In this document: in pieces, positions 19,031 through 28,927 of the stretch | How positions within the stretch are numbered: position 1 is the stretch's first letter | How the letters are laid out: each line of letters starts with the position of its first letter | Assembly (NCBI RefSeq): GCF_020179835.1 | Contig: NZ_JAIUDA010000002.1 | Span: 186,001 to 250,000 of the forward strand | Source: Pantoea sp. alder81 | GTDB lineage: Bacteria; Pseudomonadota; Gammaproteobacteria; Enterobacterales; Enterobacteriaceae | DNA length: 64,000 nucleotides | Direction of reading: 5' to 3' | Notes under the pieces: generated by a model | What the model was told of the DNA's origin: nothing | Seen by the model: the letters and a program-made list of their open reading frames with translations, nothing else | The model's database searches: none | Position numbers and translations under genes: made by a program

Positions 19031-19066
19031 AAACGCGACTGCCTGGCAGTCGCGTTTTTATTTTTT
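19031..19066 (+). terminator. Terminator after pykA
   Basis: An 8-bp stem (CGCGACTG / CAGTCGCG), extendable by three A-T pairs, with loop CCTGG is followed by TTTTTATTTTTT. Confidence 0.92.
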
Positions 19067-19084
19067 CTCTGACAAGGAGGCCAG

Positions 19085-20320
19085 ATGGCCCGCTTTCAAC
19101 CGATTACGCAACTCACCGGACGGGTGCTGCTGTTTCCGCTCGCCCTGGTACTGTTTGAATTCGCGACCTATATCGCCCATGACATGATTCAACCCGGCAT
19201 GCTGCTGGTGATCACAGAGTTCAATGTGGGCCCGGAGTGGGTCTCAACCTCACTGACCGCTTATCTGATGGGCGGCGTGGTGCTGCAGTGGCTGCTTGGC
19301 CCGCTCTCGGACAAATATGGCCGCCGTCCGGTCCTACTGTTCGGCATTTTATTCTTTGCCGCGGCCTGCATTCTCACCACCTGGGTGAGCAACATCGAAC
19401 AGTTTGTCACGTTGCGCTTTATTCAAGGCATCAGCCTGTGCTTTATCGGCGCAGTGAGTTACGCGGCGGTGCAGGAAGCGTTTGATGAGGCTTTAGCCGT
19501 GCGCATGATGGCGCTGATGGCAAACGTAGCGCTCCTGGCTCCTCTCGCCGGTCCGCTGGCAGGTGCCGCCTGGTTAACGGTGGGTGAATGGCGCAGCATG
19601 TTCTGGTTATTTGCAATTTGCAGCGTGGTGGCTTTCGTGGTGCTGTGGCGCATCATGCCGGAAACCGCCGGCGATCGTAGCCACTCCATCGCCCTGCCCA
19701 ACCTGGCGCGCGCTTATGGCCGTTTAGCACGCGATCGTCAGGTGATGTACGGATCATTCGCTATTGGTCTGGTGTTTATCCCGATTCTGACCTGGGTTGC
19801 GCTGTCACCCGTGATCCTGATGCACGATGAAGGTTTATCACGCATGGAGTATGCGCTGCTGCAGCTACCGGTATTCCTCGCGATGATTGCCGGAAACCTG
19901 ACGCTGGGCAAACTGGCGGGACGCGTGCCGATTGAACAACCGGTGAAATTCGCTGCCTGGCCGATTCTGATCGGTTTAAGCATCTCGCTGCTGGCTAACC
20001 TGCTCGACAGCCATACCTACCTGCTGCTGACCGCGGGATTAAGCCTGTACGCCTTTGGCGCGGGCATGGTGAATGCGGGACTCTATCGCCTGACGCTTTA
20101 TTCCAGCAATGAAGGTAAAGGCAGTGTGGCGGCGATGCTGGGTATGATCAGTATCTTAACGTTAGCCATCGGCATTGAGCTGGCGAAAGCAGGCTATTTC
20201 AGTGGTGGCACACCGTGGTTTAGCGGTATTAACTTTGTGGCAGGCGTGTTGTGGTTTGGCCTGGTGATTCTGTTCCTGCGTGAACGTAAACGACGCAGTC
20301 ATGTTCAAGCGGTAGAATGA
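19085..20320 (+). CDS. MdfA-type MFS multidrug transporter
   Basis: 411 residues and 12 membrane spans. It is closely similar to E. coli MdfA (410 residues): the span-1 block FEFATYIAHDMIQPGM places acidic residues at Glu25 and Asp33, matching MdfA Glu26 and Asp34, and LRFIQGISLCFIGAVSYA carries Arg112 of the proton/drug coupling site. LLGPLSDKYGRRPV is the MFS motif A loop. A strong AAGGAGGCCAG site precedes the ATG. It likely exports cationic or neutral drugs in exchange for protons. In E. coli no transporter lies between pykA and lpxM, so this is a lineage insertion; whether it is mdfA itself or a paralogue cannot be told here. Confidence 0.88.
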   Translation: MARFQPITQLTGRVLLFPLALVLFEFATYIAHDMIQPGMLLVITEFNVGPEWVSTSLTAYLMGGVVLQWLLGPLSDKYGRRPVLLFGILFFAAACILTTWVSNIEQFVTLRFIQGISLCFIGAVSYAAVQEAFDEALAVRMMALMANVALLAPLAGPLAGAAWLTVGEWRSMFWLFAICSVVAFVVLWRIMPETAGDRSHSIALPNLARAYGRLARDRQVMYGSFAIGLVFIPILTWVALSPVILMHDEGLSRMEYALLQLPVFLAMIAGNLTLGKLAGRVPIEQPVKFAAWPILIGLSISLLANLLDSHTYLLLTAGLSLYAFGAGMVNAGLYRLTLYSSNEGKGSVAAMLGMISILTLAIGIELAKAGYFSGGTPWFSGINFVAGVLWFGLVILFLRERKRRSHVQAVE

Positions 20321-20322
20321 AT

Positions 20323-20345
20323 AAGGGGCCAATCGGCCCCTTTAT
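20323..20345. terminator. Bidirectional terminator between mdfA-like gene and lpxM
   Basis: An 8-bp stem (AAGGGGCC / GGCCCCTT) with tetraloop AATC lies between two convergent stops and is followed by TTATTATTT on the plus strand. Confidence 0.75.
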
Positions 20346-21322
20346 TATTTCTTACGTGGATAAAGCTCGTCACGCGAATAGGGTTCAATGTCGCCCTCTT
20401 TGCGCGTTTTCAGTAGCTTCAGAATCCAGGTGTATTGTTCCGGATGCGGCCGGACAAACACCTCAACTTCCTCGTTCATACGTCGTGCCAGGGTGTTGTC
20501 ATCGGCATCCAGCAAATCATCCATCGGCGGACGCACATAGATTTCCAGCCGATGTGTCTCGCTGTTATACACCGGGAACAGTGGCACCACGCGAGCGCGG
20601 CAGACCTTCATCAAACGTCCGACGGCGGGCAATGTCGCTTTATAGGTGGCAAAGAAATCCACAAACTCACTGTGCTCCGGGCCATGATCCTGATCCGGCA
20701 GATAGTAACCGTAATAGCCCTGACGCACCGAGGCGATAAACGGTTTAATACCGTCATTGCGCGCATGCATGCGTCCACCAAAGCGGCGGCGCACGGTGTT
20801 CCACACATAATCCAGCAGTGGATCGCTCTGATTATGGAACATCGCCGCCATCTTCTGCCCTTCCGAAGCCAGCAACATCGCCGGAATGTCCACACCCCAA
20901 CCGTGTGGCACCAGGAAGATCACATTCTCCTGGTTGGCCTGTAACGCTTCAATGATTTCGCGACCGTGCCAGTCAACGCGCTGACTCACACGTGCCGGAT
21001 CGCGCATCCCCAGTTCAGCCATCATCACCATCGCCTGCGGCGCGGTGGCAAACATACGATCAGCAATCTCTTCGCGCTGCGCTTCGCTCAACTCCGGCAG
21101 GCAATAGTAGAGATTGATCAGCGCACGACGACGCGCACTTTTTGCCAGCTTACCGGCAAACCGACCTAATCCGCCCAGAATCGGATCGCGTACTTTGGCA
21201 GGCAGCATTGCCATACCCGCCAGCGCACCAATCGCCAGCCAGTTGCCCCAGTATTTCGGTTTTAAAAAAGAACGTTGAAAAACGGGAATAAATTCACTGT
21301 TATTTTTCTTTCGGGTTTCCAT
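20345..21322 (-). CDS. lpxM: Lipid A myristoyltransferase LpxM (MsbB)
   Basis: 325 residues from the ATG at 21322 (E. coli LpxM 323); the longer frame upstream is rejected since AGGCGAG precedes this ATG and [13 protein letters not shown] matches the family start. It adds the last acyl chain to Kdo2-lipid A at the inner membrane. An N-terminal membrane anchor ([14 protein letters not shown]) is followed by the acyltransferase HX4D motif in [10 protein letters not shown] and [15 protein letters not shown]. It is the gene after mepM on the minus strand, with a strong terminator between them. Confidence 0.96.
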   Translation of the reverse strand: METRKKNNSEFIPVFQRSFLKPKYWGNWLAIGALAGMAMLPAKVRDPILGGLGRFAGKLAKSARRRALINLYYCLPELSEAQREEIADRMFATAPQAMVMMAELGMRDPARVSQRVDWHGREIIEALQANQENVIFLVPHGWGVDIPAMLLASEGQKMAAMFHNQSDPLLDYVWNTVRRRFGGRMHARNDGIKPFIASVRQGYYGYYLPDQDHGPEHSEFVDFFATYKATLPAVGRLMKVCRARVVPLFPVYNSETHRLEIYVRPPMDDLLDADDNTLARRMNEEVEVFVRPHPEQYTWILKLLKTRKEGDIEPYSRDELYPRKK

Positions 21323-21396
21323 GCACTCGCCTCTGACAATCACGGGACAATGATAGTGACGGTGGTTAATTTTGCAATCATCATGCGTCAGATAGC

Positions 21397-21427
21397 AAAA
21401 AACCGACGAATAATTCGTCGGTTTTTT
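21397..21427. terminator. Symmetric terminator between mepM and lpxM
   Basis: A perfect 14-bp stem (from AAAAAACCGACGAA to TTCGTCGGTTTTTT) with loop TAA has A- and T-runs on both arms, so it can end transcription in either direction. It closes mepM. Confidence 0.9.
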
Positions 21428-21449
21428 CACTATTAGCTACCGAATTAAG

Positions 21450-22778
21450 CTATTTCAGTGCCAGTTGTGGCAGATAGCTCTTCACGTCCGCCAGATAGTT
21501 GCTGCGATCTTTACCGGTCAGCCCTTCCATGCGCGGCAGTTTTGCCGTGAGTGGATTGACAGCCTGATTGTTGATCCACACTTCATAATGCAGATGCGGG
21601 CCCGTAGAACGCCCGGTATTGCCAGACAGTGCAATACGGTCACCGCGCTTCACTTTCTGTCCTGGTTTCACCAGCGCCTTACTCAGGTGCATATAACGGG
21701 TCATATACTGACGACCGTGACGAATCGCCACGTAATTACCAGCCGCCCCGCCATTTTTCGCCATCACCACTTCACCATCACCGACGGCAAGCACCGGCGT
21801 ACCGATAGGTAGTGCGAAATCGACACCCTTGTGCGGCGCGATACGACCCGTCACCGGGTTAAGACGACGCGGATTAAAGTTAGAGGAAACACGATACTGT
21901 TTCACCGTCGGGAAGCGCATGAAACCACGCGCAAGGCCCGAGCCATTACGATCGTAGAATTTGCCATCTTCCGCGCGGAACGCGTAATAATCTTTGCCAC
22001 CGGTACGCAGACGTACACCCAGTAGCTGGCTCTGTGCACTTTTACCATCCAGCATCTCACGGGACATCAGCACACTGAAATCATCACCGGCGCGCAGTTT
22101 GCGGAAATCCATCTGCCACTGCATCGCTTTGATGACATTGCTGGTTTCAGCACTGGTCAAGCCGGCACGCTGAGCACTGGCACCAAAGCTGCCACGCACT
22201 TCACCTTTCAGCACGCTATTCTGCCACTCACCTTTTTGCATCTCCTGCTGCATCTTGAAGCTGCCATTCGGCTGACGCTCGTAGGTGCGGGTTTCGCGAC
22301 GATCCACTTCCCAGGTAAAGTTTTGCAGTTGACCATCCGCATCCAGCGTCCAGCTGAGTTGCTGGCCGACACGCAGATTACGGAAGTCTTTATCGCTGCT
22401 GACTAAGGCGTTGATATCACCGAGATCAATACCGTACTGGTTAAGCGCGCTGCTTAAGGTATCGCCAGAGGAAACGGTGTAATCGTGTTGATTCGGGTTG
22501 TCCTGCACATCTTTATCGATGTCATCGGCCGGAATCTCTTCTTCCGGTTCAACCGTGGTCTGATCGATCGGCTCACTGGCTTCGGGCAACAGCGTGCGCA
22601 GTTCGTTTTTGTCCAGCGTGATGTCTTTCACGATGGGGGCAACATCATGGGGATGGTAAACGTAAGGCCGCCAGACAGCGACGGCCAACGTAATAACGGT
22701 TAATGAACCCAACATAACGCGGTGGGGACGCGGCAAATTATTAAATGCGAGGGCGACAGAGCGGGCTATCTGCTGCAC
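21450..22778 (-). CDS. mepM: Murein DD-endopeptidase MepM (YebA)
   Basis: 442 residues (E. coli MepM 440). An N-terminal membrane anchor (VMLGSLTVITLAVAVW, about 21-36) leads to a LysM-type segment (YTVSSGDTLSSALNQYG...LRVGQQL) and a C-terminal M23 zinc peptidase domain with HKGVDFALPIGTPV, ATGXG-like turns and HLHYEVW as the metal and catalytic motifs. It cuts meso-diaminopimelate-D-Ala cross-links to let new peptidoglycan strands be inserted. It lies next to znuA in the same order as E. coli. Confidence 0.96.
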   Translation of the reverse strand: MQQIARSVALAFNNLPRPHRVMLGSLTVITLAVAVWRPYVYHPHDVAPIVKDITLDKNELRTLLPEASEPIDQTTVEPEEEIPADDIDKDVQDNPNQHDYTVSSGDTLSSALNQYGIDLGDINALVSSDKDFRNLRVGQQLSWTLDADGQLQNFTWEVDRRETRTYERQPNGSFKMQQEMQKGEWQNSVLKGEVRGSFGASAQRAGLTSAETSNVIKAMQWQMDFRKLRAGDDFSVLMSREMLDGKSAQSQLLGVRLRTGGKDYYAFRAEDGKFYDRNGSGLARGFMRFPTVKQYRVSSNFNPRRLNPVTGRIAPHKGVDFALPIGTPVLAVGDGEVVMAKNGGAAGNYVAIRHGRQYMTRYMHLSKALVKPGQKVKRGDRIALSGNTGRSTGPHLHYEVWINNQAVNPLTAKLPRMEGLTGKDRSNYLADVKSYLPQLALK

Positions 22779-22792
22779 TTTTACCTATTCCT

Positions 22793-23764
22793 CTATGCTC
22801 CATTCAGGCAGCTCGCATACTGGCTCGACAACTGTGAGAGGAATTTCACATAGCTGTCTTTGGTTAAGCTGATTCCCATGCCAAGCGGGTCAAGTGTGCC
22901 TTTGCGCACGTTGGTTCCGCGAGACACGGCATCGATGACGGCCGGCCTGAATTGTGGTTCAGCGAAAACGCATACGGCTTTCTGCTCAACCAACTGTGTT
23001 CGTATTTGATGTAAACGCTGGGCGCCCGGCTGGATCTCAGGGTTGACGGTAAAGTGTCCGGCTGGGGACAAACCGTAGTGTTTTTCAAAGTAGCTGTACG
23101 CATCGTGAAAAACGAAATAACCCTTATTCTTAACCGGGGCAAGCTGCGCGCCAATATGCTTATCCGCATCTGCTAATTCTGCTTCAAACTGCTGCAGGTT
23201 TGCGTCAAGTTTGGCTCTGCTTTGCGGCATAAGTTCCAATAATTTTCCATGGATTGCAACCGCAGATTGTCTCGCAATCTCTGGGGACATCCACAGGTGC
23301 ATATTAAATTCACCATGATGGTGGTGTTCATGAGCCGAGTCGTCGCCTTCAGATTTTTCTGAGTCGTGGTCATGATCGTGACCGTGCTCATGTTCATCCT
23401 CATCTTCACCGCCACGAATCAACAGCGGTTTAACGCCGGGCATGGCCGCAATTTCAAGATTTTTAGCTTCAGGTAACCCCGCCGCTGACTTAGTGAGGAA
23501 CGCCTCCATTTCTGGACCCACCCATACCACTAAGTCCGCGTTTTTAATACGTTTTACATCCGAAGGACGCAGAGCATAATCGTGCTCTGAAGCGCCATCT
23601 GGCAGTAAAACTTCCACCGGCGTAACGCCATCGGCAATCGCCGCTGCGATAAATCCGATCGGTTTGATTGAAGCCACTACGGCTGAGTGCGCGGGCATCG
23701 CGCAGGCGGCGGCGAGAGCCGCAGCAGGAAGAGTGAAAGCGAAGCGCTGCTTAATGTGTAACAT
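22793..23764 (-). CDS. znuA: ZnuA, periplasmic zinc-binding protein
   Basis: 323 residues with a signal peptide ending AHSA. It is the cluster A-I metal-binding component of the ZnuABC high-affinity zinc importer. Zinc ligands of the family are in [21 protein letters not shown] and [13 protein letters not shown] charged His/Asp loop (about 120-155, with repeats of [11 protein letters not shown] and HEHHHHGEF) is typical of ZnuA and longer than in E. coli. A C-terminal disulfide pair (AVCVFAEP and ASCLNGA) is present. It diverges from znuCB around a Zur box. Confidence 0.96.
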   Translation of the reverse strand: MLHIKQRFAFTLPAAALAAACAMPAHSAVVASIKPIGFIAAAIADGVTPVEVLLPDGASEHDYALRPSDVKRIKNADLVVWVGPEMEAFLTKSAAGLPEAKNLEIAAMPGVKPLLIRGGEDEDEHEHGHDHDHDSEKSEGDDSAHEHHHHGEFNMHLWMSPEIARQSAVAIHGKLLELMPQSRAKLDANLQQFEAELADADKHIGAQLAPVKNKGYFVFHDAYSYFEKHYGLSPAGHFTVNPEIQPGAQRLHQIRTQLVEQKAVCVFAEPQFRPAVIDAVSRGTNVRKGTLDPLGMGISLTKDSYVKFLSQLSSQYASCLNGA

Positions 23765-23794
23765 AATGCGTCATTCCATCGTGACCTGTTGATG

Positions 23795-23815
23795 GAATGT
23801 GATATTATAACATTC
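23795..23815. promoter_or_regulatory. Zur box between znuA and znuC
   Basis: A 21-bp palindrome, left half GAATGTGATA and right half TATAACATTC around a central T, matches the enterobacterial Zur site at the znuA-znuCB divergence. It lies 31 bp from the znuA start and 27 bp from the znuC start, so one operator can control both. Confidence 0.9.
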
Positions 23816-23841
23816 GAAATTCAATGCAACCCGTAAATAAT

Positions 23842-24597
23842 ATGTCGTCACTTGTTACACTTGAAAACATTTCAGTGAAGTTCTCCCAGCGCCCTGTGCT
23901 ATCAGGCATTAGCCTGACGCTCGAGCCGGGAAAAATACTCACGCTGCTTGGGCCGAACGGCGCGGGCAAATCGACGCTGGTACGGACGGTGCTCGGCCTT
24001 CTCGCGCCCACGGGCGGCACGGTCAAACGCGTCCCCGGTTTACGCATCGGCTATGTGCCACAGAAATTGCACATTGACCCGACACTGCCGATCACCGTTG
24101 AACGGTTTATGCGCCTGACGCGTGGCAGCAAACGCGATGCCATTCTGCCGGCCTTGAAACGCGTGCAGGCAGGCCATCTGCTCAATGCACCCCTGCAAAA
24201 ACTCTCGGGTGGTGAAACCCAGCGCGTGCTGCTGGCGCGAGCCCTGCTCAATCAGCCGCAGTTGCTGGTGTTGGATGAACCCACGCAAGGCGTTGACGTA
24301 AATGGGCAAGTGGCGCTCTACGATTTAATCGATCAGCTGCGCCAGGAGCTTAACTGTGGCGTGCTGATGGTTTCACACGATCTGCATCTGGTGATGGCAA
24401 AAACTGATGAAGTGTTGTGCCTCAACCATCACATTTGCTGTTCCGGTACGCCGGAAGCGGTGTCTCAGCATCCAGAATTTATCGCCATGTTCGGCCCACG
24501 CGGCGCGCAGCAACTGGCTATTTATCGCCATCATCACAATCACCGTCACGATTTACAGGGACGCATTGTTCTGCGCAAAGGAAATAGTCCGTCATGA
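23842..24597 (+). CDS. znuC: ZnuC, zinc ABC transporter ATPase
   Basis: 251 residues from the ATG at 23842, matching E. coli ZnuC; an ATG six codons upstream is less likely because it falls almost on the Zur box. Walker A is GPNGAGKST, the signature [14 protein letters not shown], Walker [13 protein letters not shown], and the switch His lies in [10 protein letters not shown]. The C-terminal [15 protein letters not shown] is a His-rich tail typical of ZnuC. The last four bases overlap the znuB start (ATGA), so translation is coupled. Confidence 0.96.
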   Translation: MSSLVTLENISVKFSQRPVLSGISLTLEPGKILTLLGPNGAGKSTLVRTVLGLLAPTGGTVKRVPGLRIGYVPQKLHIDPTLPITVERFMRLTRGSKRDAILPALKRVQAGHLLNAPLQKLSGGETQRVLLARALLNQPQLLVLDEPTQGVDVNGQVALYDLIDQLRQELNCGVLMVSHDLHLVMAKTDEVLCLNHHICCSGTPEAVSQHPEFIAMFGPRGAQQLAIYRHHHNHRHDLQGRIVLRKGNSPS

Positions 24598-25379
24598 TTG
24601 AACTGCTATTACCCGGCTGGCTCGGTGGTGTACTGCTGGCGCTGGCGGCGGGTCCGCTAGGCTCGTTTGTGGTCTGGCGTCGTATGTCCTATTTCGGCGA
24701 TACCCTGGCACACGCTTCTCTGCTCGGCGTGGCCTTTGGCCTGCTGCTGAATGTGAATCCCTATTACGCGGTGATACTGGTGACGGTATTTCTGGCGCTG
24801 GGTTTAGTATGGCTGGAACGTCGTCCACATCTGGCGATTGATACCTTACTCGGCATTATGGCACACAGTGCGCTGTCGCTCGGTTTGGTGGTGGTCAGCC
24901 TGATGCAGGGCGTGCGCGTCGATTTAATGGCGTATCTGTTTGGCGATCTGCTGGCGGTCACACCGGATGATTTGTGGATGATGGGTGCGGGTGTGGCCAT
25001 TGTGCTGGCGGTGATGGCATGGCAATGGCGTTCGCTGCTGTCGATGACCATCAGCCCGGAGCTGGCGCAGGTGGATGGCGTCAACATTCAGCGCACGCGC
25101 CTGATGCTGATGCTGGTCACTGCATTGACCATTGGCGTGGCGATGAAGTTTGTCGGTGCGCTGATTATCACCTCGCTGCTGATTATTCCCGCCGCCACCG
25201 CACGTCGTTTTTCCCGTTCACCGGAACAGATGGCCGGTTTTGCGGTGATTATCGGTATTCTGGCGGTCACCGGCGGACTGACGTTCTCCGCCACTTACGA
25301 CACACCCGCGGGTCCTTCCGTGGTGCTGTGCGCCGCTGTGCTGTTCATCTTCAGTATGGCGAAAAGGCCAGCGGCGTAA
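24594..25379 (+). CDS. znuB: ZnuB, zinc ABC transporter permease
   Basis: 261 residues, the E. coli length, with about eight membrane spans. It belongs to the ABC-3 metal permease family; conserved blocks include [20 protein letters not shown] near the start and [26 protein letters not shown]-like sequence past the middle. It overlaps znuC by 4 bp and is followed by a terminator at 25382. Confidence 0.96.
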   Translation: MIELLLPGWLGGVLLALAAGPLGSFVVWRRMSYFGDTLAHASLLGVAFGLLLNVNPYYAVILVTVFLALGLVWLERRPHLAIDTLLGIMAHSALSLGLVVVSLMQGVRVDLMAYLFGDLLAVTPDDLWMMGAGVAIVLAVMAWQWRSLLSMTISPELAQVDGVNIQRTRLMLMLVTALTIGVAMKFVGALIITSLLIIPAATARRFSRSPEQMAGFAVIIGILAVTGGLTFSATYDTPAGPSVVLCAAVLFIFSMAKRPAA

Positions 25380-25381
25380 TA

Positions 25382-25404
25382 AAGGGGCCTGAAATGGCCC
25401 CTTA
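25382..25404. terminator. Terminator after znuB
   Basis: An 8-bp stem (AAGGGGCC / GGCCCCTT) with a 6-nt loop begins 2 bp after the znuB stop. It has the same stem sequence as the hairpin at 20323 and no long T-run. ruvB converges from the other side. Confidence 0.7.
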
Positions 25405-25459
25405 GCGAATACCCCATCGCGATACTGCGCATCCGAACATAGGATGTCGTAACGCTGGA

Positions 25460-26464
25460 TTACTCTTCGCGGCTGATGCCGAAGTGCTTATAAGCATGCT
25501 GCGTGGCCATACGGCCGCGCGGCGTGCGCTGAATGAATCCTTGCTGAATCAGGAAGGGTTCAATCACATCTTCGATGGTTTCCCGCTCTTCGCCAATCGC
25601 CGCCGCCAGGTTATCCAGACCCACCGGACCACCGGAAAACTTGTCGATGATCGCCAGCAGCAACTTGCGGTCCATATAATCGAAACCCTGATTATCGACG
25701 TTGAGCATATCCAGCGCGCTGGCAGAGACTTCACCACTCATCACGCCATTAGCACGGACTTCGGCGTAATCACGTACACGACGCAGTAAACGGTTGGCGA
25801 TACGTGGCGTACCACGAGCACGGCGCGCGACTTCTAACGCACCCTCTTCACTCAACGCCAAGCCTAAGCACGCTGCGCTGCGGCTGACGATATGTTGCAG
25901 ATCCGGTACGTTGTAAAACTCAAGACGCTGCACGATACCGAAGCGATCGCGCAGCGGCGATGTCAGTGAACCCGCGCGAGTGGTGGCACCAATCAAGGTG
26001 AACGGCGGCAAATCGAGTTTTATCGAGCGCGCCGCTGGGCCTTCGCCAATCATAATATCCAGCTGATAGTCTTCCATCGCCGGATACAGCACCTCTTCCA
26101 CCACCGGTGACAGACGGTGAATCTCATCGATAAACAGCACGTCGTGAGGTTCAAGGTTGGTCAGCATCGCGGCCAGATCGCCCGCCTTCTCCAGCACCGG
26201 GCCAGAGGTGGTTCGCAAATTTACGCCCATCTCATTCGCCACAATGTTAGCCAGCGTGGTTTTGCCTAACCCCGGCGGGCCAAAAATCAGCAGATGATCC
26301 AGCGCATCGCCACGCAGTTGCGCCGCTTTGATGAATATCTCCATCTGCTCACGCACCTGCGGCTGACCGACATATTCCGCCAGGAGCTTAGGACGAATGG
26401 CACGGTCGAGGCTCTCTTCTTCGATAATAGAGCCGCCCGAGACCAGGCGATCGGCTTCAATCAT
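25460..26464 (-). CDS. ruvB: Holliday junction branch-migration ATPase RuvB
   Basis: 334 residues (E. coli 336). AAA+ motor: Walker [10 protein letters not shown] at 62-70, Walker B IDEIH at 112-116, sensor region [18 protein letters not shown], and a C-terminal winged helix ([13 protein letters not shown]). With RuvA it moves Holliday junctions, and RuvC cuts them. It follows ruvA by 8 bp as one transcription unit. Confidence 0.97.
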   Translation of the reverse strand: MIEADRLVSGGSIIEEESLDRAIRPKLLAEYVGQPQVREQMEIFIKAAQLRGDALDHLLIFGPPGLGKTTLANIVANEMGVNLRTTSGPVLEKAGDLAAMLTNLEPHDVLFIDEIHRLSPVVEEVLYPAMEDYQLDIMIGEGPAARSIKLDLPPFTLIGATTRAGSLTSPLRDRFGIVQRLEFYNVPDLQHIVSRSAACLGLALSEEGALEVARRARGTPRIANRLLRRVRDYAEVRANGVMSGEVSASALDMLNVDNQGFDYMDRKLLLAIIDKFSGGPVGLDNLAAAIGEERETIEDVIEPFLIQQGFIQRTPRGRMATQHAYKHFGISREE

Positions 26465-26472
26465 GCATTACC

Positions 26473-27087
26473 TCAAATAGCTGCGCGCAGAGCTTCACGG
26501 ATCAGGGTTTCACAGTCCGCATCAGGTTTGCCAACTTTACTGATCATGCGGCTGGCTTCTGCCGGTTTATAGCCCAGAGCCACCAGCGCAGCAACCGCTT
26601 CAGCTTCAGCGTCATTCGCTGCTGGCGCTTCAGACGGCGTGGTCAGCGTAAAGGTCGAGTCGCTGCCAAACAGATCGCCGTGCATGCCTTTGAAGCGGTC
26701 TTTCATCTCCACCACCAGGCGCTCTGCAGTTTTCTTACCCACGCCAGGCAGTTTGATCAATGACACGATCTCTTCTCGCTCGACGGCGGTGACAAACTGC
26801 TGTGCGGACATGCCAGAAAGGATTGCCAGTGCCAGCTTTGGACCCACACCATTCACTTTCACCAGTTCACGGAACAGCGCACGCTCTTGCTTGTTATTGA
26901 AGCCAAACAGCAGCTGCGCATCTTCACGCACCACAAACTGGGTAAAGATAATCGCTTCCTGATTGATCTCCGGCAGCTCGTAGAAGCAGGTCATTGGCAT
27001 GTGCACTTCATAACCGACACCGTTCGCCTCAATTAACACCAGCGGCGGCTGTTTTTCCAGAATATTGCCTCGTAAGCGACCAATCAC
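26473..27087 (-). CDS. ruvA: Holliday junction-binding protein RuvA
   Basis: 204 residues (E. coli 203) from a GTG start with AAGGA upstream; [15 protein letters not shown] matches the family N-terminus. Domain I is an OB-fold, domain II carries two helix-hairpin-helix motifs ([13 protein letters not shown] and [13 protein letters not shown]) that grip the junction, and domain III (about 155-204) contacts RuvB. Transcribed with ruvB from a LexA-controlled promoter about 170 bp upstream. Confidence 0.97.
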   Translation of the reverse strand: MIGRLRGNILEKQPPLVLIEANGVGYEVHMPMTCFYELPEINQEAIIFTQFVVREDAQLLFGFNNKQERALFRELVKVNGVGPKLALAILSGMSAQQFVTAVEREEIVSLIKLPGVGKKTAERLVVEMKDRFKGMHGDLFGSDSTFTLTTPSEAPAANDAEAEAVAALVALGYKPAEASRMISKVGKPDADCETLIREALRAAI

Positions 27088-27249
27088 CTGAGCAGTTCCT
27101 TATGTAATTCTATCAACACCGAATAGATCTCCGCTGACGATAGAGTGTCGCGCGCACGAATCCCAATCAGCTCACATATGTCAGTGATTCGGGTGAACAA
27201 GGGCGGCCAATGCATCAGTCAGTGAAAATATGACGGGTATTTATATCAT

Positions 27250-27277
27250 AAAAAAGGCTGGATCAATATCCAGCCTT
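27250..27277 (-). terminator. Terminator of the yebC-ruvC unit, superimposed on the LexA box
   Basis: On the minus strand a perfect 10-bp stem (AAGGCTGGAT / ATCCAGCCTT) with a 4-nt loop is followed by TTTTTT, starting 16 bp after the ruvC stop. It is a textbook intrinsic terminator, although the same bases also form the LexA operator of ruvAB. Confidence 0.75.
27258..27273 (-). promoter_or_regulatory. LexA (SOS) box of ruvAB
   Basis: The minus strand reads CTGGATATTGATCCAG, a CTG-N10-CAG palindrome very close to the E. coli ruvAB SOS box (CTGGATATCTATCCAG). A candidate promoter overlaps it (TTGATC, then TAAATA 17 bp on). It lies about 170 bp upstream of ruvA. Confidence 0.82.
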
Positions 27278-27293
27278 CAATGTTTGGTTTTCA

Positions 27294-27821
27294 TCAACCA
27301 GACCGCAATCGTCCACGCGTCATCACCAGCTTAGTGTCACTCAATCGTGCCGTATTCTGGCTCAAATGACAGTGGGTAATGGCGATCGCCAGTGCATCGG
27401 CGGCATCGGCTTGCGGGTTAGCGGGCAGTTTCAGCAAAGTACGCACCATGTGCTGCACCTGACTTTTCTCTGCCCCACCGGTGCCGGTTACCGTTTGTTT
27501 GACCTGCCGCGCGGCATATTCAAACACCGGCAAATCGAGGTTCACCGCCGCCACAATTGCGGCACCACGCGCCTGGCCTAGCTTCAATGCAGAGTCAGCA
27601 TTCTTCGCCATAAATACCTGCTCAATAGCAAAATAGTCTGGCGAGAATTGGGTGATGATTTCAGTCACCCCGGCGTAGATCAATTTGAGGCGAGAAGGCA
27701 GATCGGTAACGCTGGTGCGGATACAGCCGCTGCCCAGATAAGTGAGCTGGCGGCCAACCTGACGAATCACACCGTAACCGGTGACGCGCGAACCGGGGTC
27801 AATCCCGAGAATGATCGCCAC
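27294..27821 (-). CDS. ruvC: Holliday junction resolvase RuvC
   Basis: 175 residues (E. coli 173). RNase H-fold endonuclease that makes symmetric cuts in Holliday junctions. Acidic active-site residues are seen in [10 protein letters not shown] (Asp8), FAIEQVFMA (Glu near 69) and the C-terminal [12 protein letters not shown] pair. It follows yebC by 37 bp on the same strand. E. coli has yebB between ruvC and ruvA; here there are only 206 bp of regulatory DNA. Confidence 0.96.
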   Translation of the reverse strand: MAIILGIDPGSRVTGYGVIRQVGRQLTYLGSGCIRTSVTDLPSRLKLIYAGVTEIITQFSPDYFAIEQVFMAKNADSALKLGQARGAAIVAAVNLDLPVFEYAARQVKQTVTGTGGAEKSQVQHMVRTLLKLPANPQADAADALAIAITHCHLSQNTARLSDTKLVMTRGRLRSG

Positions 27822-27858
27822 TACGCGCCTCCGGTTGTCGGGTTAATGGAAAACGCCA

Positions 27859-28602
27859 TTACAGCGTTTCCGCGACCTCATCAGAAATTTCACCGTTGTG
27901 GTAAACCTCCTGCACATCGTCGCAGTCTTCCAGCATGTCGATCAGACGCAGCAGTTTCGGTGCAGTTTCCGCATCCATTTCCGCTTTGGTTGATGGGATC
28001 ATGGCAACTTCAGCGGTATCCGCTTTCAGACCACCGGCTTCCAGTGCATCACGCACGGCGCCCATCTCTTCCCACGCGGTAAACACATCAATCGCACCGT
28101 CGTCGTAGCTCACCACGTCTTCAGCACCGGCTTCCAACGCCGCTTCCATTACAGCATCTTCATCCTGACCTGGAGCATAAGAGATCACGCCCTTCTTGCT
28201 GAACAGGTAAGAAACGGAGCCGTCGGTACCCAGATTGCCACCGGTTTTGGTGAAGGCGTGACGCACTTCGCCCACGGTACGGTTACGGTTGTCACTCAGA
28301 CACTCGATCATCACTGCTGAGCCGCCAGGACCGTAACCTTCATAGATGATGGTTTCCATGTTGGAATCATCTTCGCCGCCCACGCCGCGTGCAATCGCAC
28401 GGTTCATGGTGTCACGGGTCATGTTGTTGGACAGGGCTTTGTCCATTGCAGCACGTAGACGCGGGTTGGAGTTGGCATCGCCGCCACCCAGTTTCGCTGC
28501 GGTCACCAGCTCACGAATGATTTTGGTGAAGATTTTGCCGCGCTTAGCATCCTGCGCCGCTTTGCGGTGCTTGGTGTTTGCCCACTTACTGTGTCCAGCC
28601 AT
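27859..28602 (-). CDS. yebC: YebC, TACO1-family translation factor
   Basis: 247 residues (E. coli 246) starting [27 protein letters not shown], the invariant family N-terminus. YebC/TACO1 proteins relieve ribosome stalling on proline-rich stretches and were earlier annotated as transcriptional regulators. The acidic middle ([26 protein letters not shown]) is also typical. It lies upstream of ruvC in one probable unit; 325 bp of non-coding repeat-bearing DNA separates it from nudB. Confidence 0.95.
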   Translation of the reverse strand: MAGHSKWANTKHRKAAQDAKRGKIFTKIIRELVTAAKLGGGDANSNPRLRAAMDKALSNNMTRDTMNRAIARGVGGEDDSNMETIIYEGYGPGGSAVMIECLSDNRNRTVGEVRHAFTKTGGNLGTDGSVSYLFSKKGVISYAPGQDEDAVMEAALEAGAEDVVSYDDGAIDVFTAWEEMGAVRDALEAGGLKADTAEVAMIPSTKAEMDAETAPKLLRLIDMLEDCDDVQEVYHNGEISDEVAETL

Positions 28603-28659
28603 CTTGAGTATTTCTCCGATCTTTTATTTCGCACGAGCTATCTTACTGGCGATCTCGAT

Positions 28660-28830
28660 TCCCGGCAGTGCTCGCAATCCTCACGTACAAAAGTACGCTC
28701 CGGTTGCTGCGCGCTGGCGGTAACCGACCTCGCTGCGCCGATTACGCCCGACTGTTCAATATTGGGCGGCGTAGAACTGAAAATCTGTGCCGATTACGCC
28801 CGTCTGTTCAATTTTAGCGGTGCGAGATGA
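28660..28830. repeat. Intergenic repeat region between nudB and yebC
   Basis: The 325-bp nudB-yebC gap (28603-28927) has no credible gene. It holds two direct copies of a 27-bp unit 52 bp apart (28734-28760 and 28786-28812; core GCCGATTACGCCCG then CTGTTCAAT; 25 of 27 identical). Just before them is a CGTAC-AAAA-GTACG hairpin flanked by TCGCAATCCTCA and CTCCGGTTGCTGCGCGCTGG. The composition looks like a dispersed enterobacterial intergenic element, but I cannot name it. The yebC promoter should also lie in this stretch. Confidence 0.6.
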
Positions 28831-28927
28831 ATGCCTGGCACCGGATTTAAACACGAAGGAAACTCGCTTCGTCGAATTCGTGGAATCTACCTTAATCGTC
28901 GCCGGAAAAACGCGCGGCGGCGGGCAT

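Noticed and set aside
28567-28830. Short plus-strand ORF across the yebC upstream repeats
   Set aside because: It arises from the repeat units, has no ribosome-binding site and overlaps the yebC start.
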